A stretch of 64,000 nucleotides of DNA from Halorubrum hochsteinianum (GTDB taxonomy: Archaea; Halobacteriota; Halobacteria; Halobacteriales; Haloferacaceae), in contig NZ_CP098415.1 in NCBI RefSeq assembly GCF_023702125.1, positions 2,790,001 through 2,854,000 on the forward strand. The letters are read 5' to 3'. The notes under the pieces are model-generated. The model did not search any database, was not told where the DNA came from, and was given only the letters and a program-made list of their open reading frames with translations. Shown here one piece after another: positions 57,480 to 64,000 of this stretch. Position 1 is the first letter of the stretch; every line of letters starts with the position of its first letter. The position numbers and the translations under genes are program-made.

Positions 57480-59642
57480 TTACTCCTCGCCGGACCGCGT
57501 CGCGTCAGCGACCGCCGGGTCGTGCGTCTCGTACCAGTCGAGGATCGTCTCTAACCGGTGGATCGCGCGGTCCGGGTCGCCGATGTTGTGGTGTTCGTCG
57601 GGGTAGACGACCAGTTCCGCGTCGATCCCCTGCTTCCGAGCGGCGACGTACAGCTGCTCGGACTGCGAGGGGGGACACCGCCAGTCCTCGCCGCCGGCCA
57701 TCACGAGCAGCGGCGTCTCGATGTTCCCGGCGTCCAACACCGCCGTCGAGGAGTCGTACGCCTCCGGGTTCTCCCACGGCAGGCCGAACTCCGCCTCCAG
57801 CCAGACGTGGGTGTCGTCCGTGCCGAACGCCGAGCGCAGGTCGTAGATGCCGTGCTCCGGAGCCGCCGCGGTGAACAGGTCAGGTTCCTGCGTGACGAGG
57901 AATCCCTGCGCGATGCCGCCGTACGAGAACCCGTGACCGAAGACCCGGTCGGGGTCGACCCAGCCGCGGTCGGCGAGCGACTCGACGCCCGCCGCGATGT
58001 CGTCGACCTCGGCGGTCCCCCACTTCCCGGTCAGCTCCGCGGTGAACTCGCGGCCGCGGGAGGTGCCGCCGCGGTAGTTCGGCCGGAAGACGAGGTACCC
58101 CCGGCTCGTCAGCGCGGCGTGCGCGAAGCTGAACACCGGCTCGTCGTACGACATCGGGCCGCCGTGGATCGCTACCACCAGCGGGTGGTCGCCCGCCTCG
58201 GGGGCGACCTCGGGGTCGTGGTAGAGGACGCCGTCGAGCGTCCAGCCGTCGGACTCCCACTCCACCCGCTCGGCGGTCGGCATCGCGAACTCCTCCGTGA
58301 GCGACTCGTTGACGCGGGAGAGCCGTCGGAGGGAGTCGGGCTCGGTTTCGGCGTCGAGGTCGTCGACGCCGACCGCGTACAGGTCGCTCCCGTCCGTCGG
58401 GTGCGAGAGGACCGTCACGGCCGTCTCACCGCCGTCGTCGACGCCGAAGGCGGCCATGGCGCGGTCGTGGCCCTGCGCCTCGAAGACGCGCGTCGCGGTC
58501 CCGCCGGGACCGTCGTCGTCGAGGTCGACCCGGACCAGGCGAGTGCTGCTCTCGTCGGCGATCCGGACGTGGATCGCGTCGTCGACCCACGCGGGTTCGC
58601 CGCCGCGGGCGACCGTCCGGTCGAGGTCGGCGGTGAGGGAGACGGGGGCCGCGCGGTCGGCCTCGTCGCCGGCGTCGACGAGGTACACCTCGGCCGGGGC
58701 TGGCGGGTCGTCCGGGTCGCTCGCGACGGTCGCGATCCCCTCGCCGTCCGGCCGCCACGCCGGCGCGCCGTGGGTGAGGTCGCCGCCGGTGAGCCGCTCC
58801 GCGTCGCCGCCCTCAGGCGACACGACGTAGAGGTCGCGGACGGTGGTGTCGTCCGGGCGGTCGAGCCGGCAGGCGGTGAAGGCGATCCGGCCGTCCGGTC
58901 CCCACGCGGGGCCCATGCCGGCGATGTCCTCGAACGCGCCGCCGCCGTACGCGTCGTCGAGGCGGCGCGGGTCGCTCTCGGGGTCGTCGAGGTCGACCAC
59001 GAAGAGGTACCGCGTCACGTCGTCGGTCCACCCCGCGCCGTTCACCTTGTGCTGGAGCCGCGTCGTCTCGATCGGCCCGCCCTCCTCGCGCACCTGATCG
59101 AGGTACTCGGACTCCTCGTCGGTCGGGTCGCGAGACTCGATCACAAGGCGGTCGCCCTCGGGCGAGAAGTCGAAGCCGGCGACGCCCTCGTCGCGCTCGG
59201 TGACCTGCCGCGCGTCGCCGCCCAAGGCGAGGTCGAACAGCCACACCTGCGGCTTCGGCTCCTCGTCGCCGTTTCCGAAGGGGTCGTCCTCCGGCTCTCC
59301 CTCCTCGTCCGTTTCACCCCCCTCGGAGGCGTCGTCGTCGTCTCCGGACTCGTCGCGGTCCCGCCAGCCGACCCGTCGCTCCGCGTCGCGCTCGCGGGCG
59401 GCCACGAACGCGAGGCGGTCGCCGTCCGGCCCCCACGTCGGCGCGGAAGCCCCGGACGCACTCGTCAGCCGGTGCGGCTCGCGGGAGCCGTCGGTCGGGA
59501 CGACGAACAGCGAGGAGACCGCCTCGTCGGCGGCCTGATCGTACTCGGCCGCGGTGAAGGCGACGCGGTCACCGGTCGGGGAGACGGCGACCTCGCCGAT
59601 CTGGGTCAGGTCGTAGTACGCGTCCAAAGGCAGTTCCGACAT
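57480..59642 (-). CDS. S9 family prolyl-oligopeptidase-type peptidase (720 aa)
   Basis: An N-terminal beta-propeller (about 1-440, with WGPDGDRLAFVA-type blades) precedes an alpha/beta-hydrolase domain with nucleophile GHGFSYGGIAQGF (near 585), Asp in MAGGEDWRCPPSQ and His in YPDEHHNIGD. Cytosolic peptide hydrolase. A very acidic insert (about 95-130) rich in Glu/Asp/Gly interrupts the propeller. ATG 59642; a GTG two codons upstream is also in frame. Confidence 0.9.
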   Translation of the reverse strand: MSELPLDAYYDLTQIGEVAVSPTGDRVAFTAAEYDQAADEAVSSLFVVPTDGSREPHRLTSASGASAPTWGPDGDRLAFVAARERDAERRVGWRDRDESGDDDDASEGGETDEEGEPEDDPFGNGDEEPKPQVWLFDLALGGDARQVTERDEGVAGFDFSPEGDRLVIESRDPTDEESEYLDQVREEGGPIETTRLQHKVNGAGWTDDVTRYLFVVDLDDPESDPRRLDDAYGGGAFEDIAGMGPAWGPDGRIAFTACRLDRPDDTTVRDLYVVSPEGGDAERLTGGDLTHGAPAWRPDGEGIATVASDPDDPPAPAEVYLVDAGDEADRAAPVSLTADLDRTVARGGEPAWVDDAIHVRIADESSTRLVRVDLDDDGPGGTATRVFEAQGHDRAMAAFGVDDGGETAVTVLSHPTDGSDLYAVGVDDLDAETEPDSLRRLSRVNESLTEEFAMPTAERVEWESDGWTLDGVLYHDPEVAPEAGDHPLVVAIHGGPMSYDEPVFSFAHAALTSRGYLVFRPNYRGGTSRGREFTAELTGKWGTAEVDDIAAGVESLADRGWVDPDRVFGHGFSYGGIAQGFLVTQEPDLFTAAAPEHGIYDLRSAFGTDDTHVWLEAEFGLPWENPEAYDSSTAVLDAGNIETPLLVMAGGEDWRCPPSQSEQLYVAARKQGIDAELVVYPDEHHNIGDPDRAIHRLETILDWYETHDPAVADATRSGEE

Positions 59643-59733
59643 GGACACTCCCAGCGGTGGAGGGAGGAAATACGTTCGGGCCGCGGAACCCGAGCGGCGA
59701 CCGACTTAACCCCGACGCGGTCCGACGGCCGCC

Positions 59734-60411
59734 GTGTTCCGCGACCTCTCGCGACCGATCGAGACCGGGATGCCGACCTACCCCGGCGACCCCGGCGTGA
59801 CGCTCGGGCCCGACGCGACCCACGAGACGGACGGCTACGCGACGAGCGGACTGCGCACCGGGACCCACGCGGGGACGCACGTCGACGCGCCGCGACACAC
59901 CGTCCGCGACGGGGAGACCATCGACGACCGGGAGGTCGGGTCGTTCGCGTTCGACGCCCGCCTCGTCGACCTCGGGCCGCTGGAGCCGCGGGAGGCCGTC
60001 GGTCCCGACGCGTTGCCCGACCCGAGCGCCCTCGACGAGGCGGTCGACCTCCTCGTCCTCCGGACCGGGTGGGCGTCGCGCTGGGGGTCCGAGCGGTACC
60101 GCGACCACCCGTACCTGACCGCGGCGGCCGCCGGGCGCTGCCGGGAGGCGGGCGTCGGCGTCGGGCTGGACGCGTTCGGGCCGGACCCGACGCCGACGAC
60201 GGGGGACGGTCCCGAATCGGGCCCACCCACGGGGGGCGACGAGCCCGACGGCACGCCCGCGCACGACGTCCTGCTCGGCGGTTCGCTCCCGATAGTCGAG
60301 AACCTCCGGGGGCTCGACGGCCTCCCCGATCGGTTCCGGCTGTACGCCTTCCCGCTCCGGCTGCGCGGGGCCGACGGGTCGCCGGTGCGCGCGGTCGCGG
60401 AGTGGGAGTGA
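59734..60411 (+). CDS. Cyclase family protein (kynurenine-formamidase-like, 225 aa)
   Basis: Metal motif TGTHAGTHVDAPRHTV (near residue 42-57), the HxGTHxDAPxH signature of this family, and a start DLSRPIETGMPTYPGDPG. Members hydrolyse amides or act as cyclases; kynurenine formamidase is one option. It carries a Gly/Pro/Asp-rich insert (about 152-175) not seen in the family core. Starts with GTG 59734. Divergent from the S9 peptidase. Confidence 0.85.
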   Translation: MFRDLSRPIETGMPTYPGDPGVTLGPDATHETDGYATSGLRTGTHAGTHVDAPRHTVRDGETIDDREVGSFAFDARLVDLGPLEPREAVGPDALPDPSALDEAVDLLVLRTGWASRWGSERYRDHPYLTAAAAGRCREAGVGVGLDAFGPDPTPTTGDGPESGPPTGGDEPDGTPAHDVLLGGSLPIVENLRGLDGLPDRFRLYAFPLRLRGADGSPVRAVAEWE

Positions 60412-60515
60412 GGCGTCCGGGAGTCACCCGCCGAGGCGGTCGGGTCCCTCGCGCGCGGGCAATACCAAACCCGTTTTAAGCGTCGGCGACGAACCACGTT
60501 TCAAGGTCGATATCC

Positions 60516-60797
60516 ATGGAAATGCCACGCCGCTTCAACACGTACTGCCCCCACTGTGACTCGCACCACGAGCACGAGGTGGAGAAGGTTCGATCGGGTC
60601 GCGCGACCGGAATGAAACGCGACGCTCGGCAGCGACGCCGCGCGCTCGCGACGATCGGCAACGCCGGCGGGTACTCGAAGGTTCCGGGTGGCGACAAGCC
60701 GACGAAGAAGACCCACCTGAAGTACCGCTGCGGCGACTGCGGGAAGGCCCACATGCGCGAGGGATGGCGCGCCGGCCGCCTCACGTTCCAGGAGTAA
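60516..60797 (+). CDS. rpl44e: 50S ribosomal protein L44e (93 aa)
   Basis: [21 protein letters not shown] at the N-terminus (part shown) and the pair [19 protein letters not shown] give the four-Cys zinc site of L44e. Binds near the E site of the large subunit. First gene of a run with S27e, aIF2-alpha, Nop10 and PAC2. A TATA-like GTTTTAAG is about 39 nt upstream. Confidence 0.97.
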   Translation: MEMPRRFNTYCPHCDSHHEHEVEKVRSGRATGMKRDARQRRRALATIGNAGGYSKVPGGDKPTKKTHLKYRCGDCGKAHMREGWRAGRLTFQE

Positions 60798-60799
60798 GC

Positions 60800-60973
60800 A
60801 TGGCGGGAGACTTCCACCGCGTCGCCTGCGGCGACTGCGAGAACGAACAGGTCGTCTTCGGCAAGGCCTCCTCCACGGTGTCGTGCGCGGTCTGTGGCAC
60901 GACCCTCGCGACCCCCACCGGCGGAGAGGCCGAGCTTCACGGCGAGATCGTCGAAACCGTTGAGGCGCGGTAA
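60800..60973 (+). CDS. rps27e: 30S ribosomal protein S27e (57 aa)
   Basis: Zinc-ribbon ribosomal protein with cysteines in VACGDCENEQ and VSCAVCGTTL. Two bp after the L44e stop, so same transcript. Standard archaeal length. Confidence 0.96.
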   Translation: MAGDFHRVACGDCENEQVVFGKASSTVSCAVCGTTLATPTGGEAELHGEIVETVEAR

Positions 60974-60991
60974 CAGCCTCACCGCTCCGTC

Positions 60992-61792
60992 ATGAAGTAC
61001 AGCGGCTGGCCCGAACCCGGCGAGTTGGTGGTCGGCGACGTCGACGAGATCGCCGACTTCGGCGTGTTCGTCGACCTCGACGAGTACGAGGACAAGCGCG
61101 GCCTCTGTCACATCAGCGAGGTCGCCTCCGGCTGGATCAAGAACGTCCGCGACCACGTCCGCGAGGGACAGACGGTCGTCGCGAAGGTGCTGGAGGTCGA
61201 CGAGTCGTCGAACCAGATCGACCTGTCGATCAAAGACGTCAACGAGCACCAGCGCAAGGAGACGATCCAGGACTGGAAGAACGCTCAGAAGGCCGACAAC
61301 TGGATGGAGATCGCGCTCGGCGAGGACGTCGACGACGACCGCTACACCGCGGTCGCCAACGCACTCCTCGTCGAGTACGAGAGCCTCTACGACGCCTTCG
61401 AGGCGGCCGCGATCAGCGGCGACGAGGCCCTCGAAGCCGTCGACGTCGACGACGACACCGTCGACGCGATCGTCACGGCGGCCCGCAACAACGTCTCCGT
61501 CCCGTACGTCGACGTGACGGGGTACGTCGACCTCGAATCGGCGGCCCCCGACGGCGTCGACGACGTGCGGGACGCGCTGGCCGCGGCCGAGGGGAACGGC
61601 GAGATCCCGGACGGCGTCGAACTCGACATCGGGTACGTGGGGTCGCCCGAGTACCGGATCAAGGTCCGCGCGCCCAACTACAAGACGGCGGAGTCGCAGC
61701 TCGAAGCCGCCGCCGAGCGCGCCCGCGAGTCGATCGAGGCCGCCGGCGGCGCCGGCGAGTTCCACCGCGAGCGACGCGAAGACGACGAGTAA
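60992..61792 (+). CDS. Translation initiation factor aIF2 subunit alpha (266 aa)
   Basis: N-terminal S1 domain (about 10-85, [20 protein letters not shown]), helical middle domain, and C-terminal alpha/beta domain ending near 250, as in aIF2-alpha. Binds initiator Met-tRNA with the gamma subunit. Eighteen bp after S27e, the conserved archaeal order. Confidence 0.96.
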   Translation: MKYSGWPEPGELVVGDVDEIADFGVFVDLDEYEDKRGLCHISEVASGWIKNVRDHVREGQTVVAKVLEVDESSNQIDLSIKDVNEHQRKETIQDWKNAQKADNWMEIALGEDVDDDRYTAVANALLVEYESLYDAFEAAAISGDEALEAVDVDDDTVDAIVTAARNNVSVPYVDVTGYVDLESAAPDGVDDVRDALAAAEGNGEIPDGVELDIGYVGSPEYRIKVRAPNYKTAESQLEAAAERARESIEAAGGAGEFHRERREDDE

Positions 61793-61828
61793 CCGCGACC
61801 GGCCCGACGCCGCGTCGCCTTTTCACCC

Positions 61829-62011
61829 GTGAAATCAGATATCCGCGTCTGCGCGAACTGGGAGACCGTCCACGACCGACCGGTGTACGCGCTCGGCGAC
61901 CGCTGCCCGGAGTGCGACGGCCCGACCGAGAACAGCGCGCCGGCCCCGTTCGGGCCGGAGGACCCGTACGGCGAGTACCGCCGGCGGGCGCGGCGACGCG
62001 ACTCGGGGTAG
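61829..62011 (+). CDS. nop10: Ribosome biogenesis protein Nop10 (60 aa)
   Basis: Small zinc protein of the H/ACA pseudouridylation complex. Cysteines in RVCANWETVHDRPVY and DRCPECDGPTENSAPAPF are present; the first half-site has one Cys where archaeal Nop10 proteins often have two. The NSAPAPF and YGEYRR motifs are conserved. Starts with GTG 61829; follows aIF2-alpha as in most euryarchaea. Confidence 0.93.
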   Translation: MKSDIRVCANWETVHDRPVYALGDRCPECDGPTENSAPAPFGPEDPYGEYRRRARRRDSG

Positions 62012-62093
62012 GACTCCCGGGCGTCGGCTGTTGCGGGCGGCGTCCGCGCGCGAATAGCCACGCTCTTGTGAGCGCCGGACGGACGGGTACGGT

Positions 62094-62846
62094 ATGGAGG
62101 ACATCGAGATCGACGAGGTCGCGACGCCGGAACTGGACGACCCGGTGTTGATCGAGGGGCTGCCGGGCGTCGGCCACGTGGGGAAACTCGCTGCCGAACA
62201 CCTGTTAGAGGAGTTCGACGGGGAGCTGGTCCGCCGGGTGTACGCCACGGAGTTCCCGCCGCAGGTGAGCGTCGACGACGAGGGGGTCGCGGAGCTGACC
62301 TGCGCCGAGTTCCACGCCGTCGAGACCGACGGGGCCGACCTGCTCGTGTTGACCGGCGACCATCAGGCCGGGTCGAACGCTGGCCACTACCGGCTCACCT
62401 CGACGTTCCTCGACGTCGCGGAGGAGTTCGGCTCCGAGCGCGCGTTCGCGCTCGGGGGCGTTCCCACCGGCGAACTCGTCGAGGAGTACACGGTCCTCGG
62501 TTCCGTCTCGGACGCGGCCCTCGTCGACGAGTTAGCGGACGCGGGCGTCGAGTTCCGCGCGGACGAGCCGGCCGGCGGCATCGTCGGCGTCTCGGGGCTC
62601 GTCTTGGGGCTCGGCGGTCGCCGCGGGTTCGACGCCGCCTGCCTGATGGGCGAGACGAGCGGCTACCTGGTCGACCCGAAGAGCGCGCGCGCAGTGCTGG
62701 AGACGCTGGAGGCGGTCCTCGACTTCTCCGTCGACTACGAGAGCTTGGAGGACCGCGCCGAGGAGATGGAGGAGGTCGTCGGCAAGATCCAGGAGATGCA
62801 GGAGGGGCCCGCCGTCCCCGACGACGACCTGCGCTACATCGGCTGA
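62094..62846 (+). CDS. PAC2 family proteasome assembly chaperone (250 aa)
   Basis: Starts IEIDEVATPELDDPVLIEGLPGVGHVG, the PAC2 signature (part shown), then VYATEFPPQVSVDDEG and GGVPTGELVE. Predicted to help proteasome assembly in archaea by homology; direct proof is limited. Last gene of the translation run, a conserved arrangement in haloarchaea. Confidence 0.9.
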   Translation: MEDIEIDEVATPELDDPVLIEGLPGVGHVGKLAAEHLLEEFDGELVRRVYATEFPPQVSVDDEGVAELTCAEFHAVETDGADLLVLTGDHQAGSNAGHYRLTSTFLDVAEEFGSERAFALGGVPTGELVEEYTVLGSVSDAALVDELADAGVEFRADEPAGGIVGVSGLVLGLGGRRGFDAACLMGETSGYLVDPKSARAVLETLEAVLDFSVDYESLEDRAEEMEEVVGKIQEMQEGPAVPDDDLRYIG

Positions 62847-62957
62847 TCGGACGCGTTCGCCGACTTCGCTCGTTTTCTCCGCCGCCCCGTCGCCGCCCGG
62901 CGAGCGGAACCCCCGGTTTCGGCAGAGCTAAACCGGATCGTCGATCATCGTTCGTGT

Positions 62958-64000
62958 ATGACCGACGTACGCGTCGCCGGGGTCGGGCTGACCCGGTTCG
63001 GCGACCACCCGGAGCGCACTGGCCGCGACCTGTTCGGCGAGGCCGCGCTGCGGGCGTTCGAGGACGCAGGCGTCGACAGCGCCGACGTCGAGGAGCTGAA
63101 CTACGGGAACTTCATGGGCGCGCTCGCGGAGCATCAGGGCCATCAGGCACCCCTGATGGCCGAGGCGGCGGGCGTCCGGTGTCCGGCGACGCGCTACGAG
63201 TCGGCGTGCGCGTCCGCGGGCGTCGCGGTCCGCGAGGCGGTGCGGACGGTGGCGGCGGGCGACGCCGACGTCGTCCTCGCCGGCGGGATGGAGCGCATGA
63301 CGAACCTCCCGACCGACGAGGTGACGGAGGGGCTCGCCATCGCGGCCGACGACCTCTTCGAGGTGCGGGCGGGCGTGACGTTCCCCGGCGCGTACGCGCT
63401 GATGGCGAACGCCTACTTCGACGCCTACGGCGGGAGCCGCGAGGACCTCGCGCACGTCGCCTCGAAGAACCACGCGAACGCCGTGCCGAACGAGTACGCC
63501 CAGTACCGGACGGAGGTGTCCGTCGAGGAGGCGATGGACGCGCCGCCGGTCGCGGAGCCGCTCCACCTCTACGACGCCTGCCCGATCACCGACGGCGCGA
63601 GCGCGCTCGTGCTCGTCTCCGAGGAGTACGCGGCGGACCACGACCTCGACGCGTCAGTCGCGGTGACGGGCACCGGACAGGGGACCGACCGGATGGCGCT
63701 CGGCGACCGCGAACACCTCGCGCGGACGCCCGCCGCCGACGACGCGGCCGACGCGGCCTACGCCGACGCCGGTATCGACGCCGACGCGGTCGACGTCGCG
63801 GAGGTCCACGACTGCTTCACGATCGCCGAGGTGCTGGCGCTGGAGTCGCTCGGGCTCTTCGAGACGGGCGAGGGGATCGCGGCCGCCCGCGAGGGGACCA
63901 CGACCGCCGACGGCGACCTCCCGGTGAACCTCTCGGGGGGGCTGAAGGCGAAGGGGCACCCGGTCGGCGCGACCGGCGGCTCGCAGATCGCTGAGCTGAC
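62958..64000 (+). CDS. Thiolase domain protein (acetyl-CoA acetyltransferase-like), truncated by window edge
   Basis: Starts MTDVRVAGVGLTRFGDHP at ATG 62958 and runs off the right edge after about 347 residues. The first catalytic Cys is in YESACASAGVAV (near 84), a His in VHDCFTIAE and the C-terminal GLKAKGHPVGATG with its His are present. This is the archaeal SCP2-type thiolase that usually works with HMG-CoA synthase or a DUF35 OB-fold protein; whether the partner follows cannot be seen. Confidence 0.9.
   Translation, partial: MTDVRVAGVGLTRFGDHPERTGRDLFGEAALRAFEDAGVDSADVEELNYGNFMGALAEHQGHQAPLMAEAAGVRCPATRYESACASAGVAVREAVRTVAAGDADVVLAGGMERMTNLPTDEVTEGLAIAADDLFEVRAGVTFPGAYALMANAYFDAYGGSREDLAHVASKNHANAVPNEYAQYRTEVSVEEAMDAPPVAEPLHLYDACPITDGASALVLVSEEYAADHDLDASVAVTGTGQGTDRMALGDREHLARTPAADDAADAAYADAGIDADAVDVAEVHDCFTIAEVLALESLGLFETGEGIAAAREGTTTADGDLPVNLSGGLKAKGHPVGATGGSQIAEL

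Noticed and set aside
57558-60479. 973-codon plus-strand open frame
   Set aside because: It is the antisense shadow of the S9 peptidase and runs out of frame through the cyclase gene; no motif or family pattern is seen, a common artefact in high-GC haloarchaeal DNA.

Overview
The window is chromosomal DNA from a haloarchaeon, probably Halorubrum or a close relative. The signs are very high GC, acidic proteins rich in Asp and Glu, TATA boxes about 25-30 nt before start codons with little or no leader, twin-arginine lipoproteins, PAS-type histidine kinases, and an archaeal gene run for L44e, S27e, aIF2-alpha and Nop10. The genus is an inference. No rRNA, CRISPR array, IS element or replication origin was seen. 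Genes are dense on both strands, and several neighbours overlap by 4-8 bp.

Region 1 (1-7.9 kb) is a sulfur and redox locus: a rhodanese-headed protein, a TusA and DsrE pair, and a minus-strand run of TusA, sulfide:quinone reductase-like, DUF1641, thioredoxin and class V aminotransferase. A methyltransferase, a DUF2892 membrane protein and an M20 peptidase follow. Most of these promoters carry a GTATTGTG-type box. The rhodanese gene and a thioredoxin-reductase-like gene at 42 kb share a TTGTACAA palindrome next to the start codon. Region 2 (8-19.6 kb) holds tRNA-Arg(TCG) with a duplicated 3' end, a RecA-fold regulator, a CoA-binding protein, cysteine synthase, thrS, a histidine kinase, an alanine-glyoxylate-type aminotransferase, an MFS transporter, an M42 peptidase and tRNA-Lys(CTT). 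Region 3 (19.7-28 kb) has a TAXI-TRAP uptake system, a TrkA-N/DHH protein whose DHH motifs are damaged, a sugar nucleotidyltransferase, an HTH regulator and a DJ-1 protein.

Region 4 (28.1-29.7 kb) contains the most unusual feature. Two copies of a multi-hairpin non-coding element flank the purine phosphoribosyltransferase gene in inverted orientation. Their stems differ by compensatory changes, and the loop of the last hairpin is inverted relative to the conserved core. I know of no named family for it, but could not search.

Region 5 (29.7-45 kb) carries enoyl-CoA hydratase, an HtrA-like protease, aroC, a ZIP transporter, an HtpX-like protease, a phosphodiesterase-family protein, a cysteine-free CysD-like ATP-pyrophosphatase, a cysteine-free ACR3-like transporter and the thioredoxin-reductase-like flavoprotein. 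Region 6 (45-54.5 kb) has RNase H, an envelope group (DUF4097, two sensor-domain membrane paralogues, wHTH and small membrane proteins), a nucleotide-sugar epimerase and a large PAS kinase whose receiver lacks its Asp. Region 7 (54.6-64 kb) has methylmalonyl-CoA mutase and epimerase, a pilin-like protein, an S9 peptidase, a cyclase, the translation/ribosome gene run, a PAC2 proteasome chaperone and a thiolase cut by the window end.
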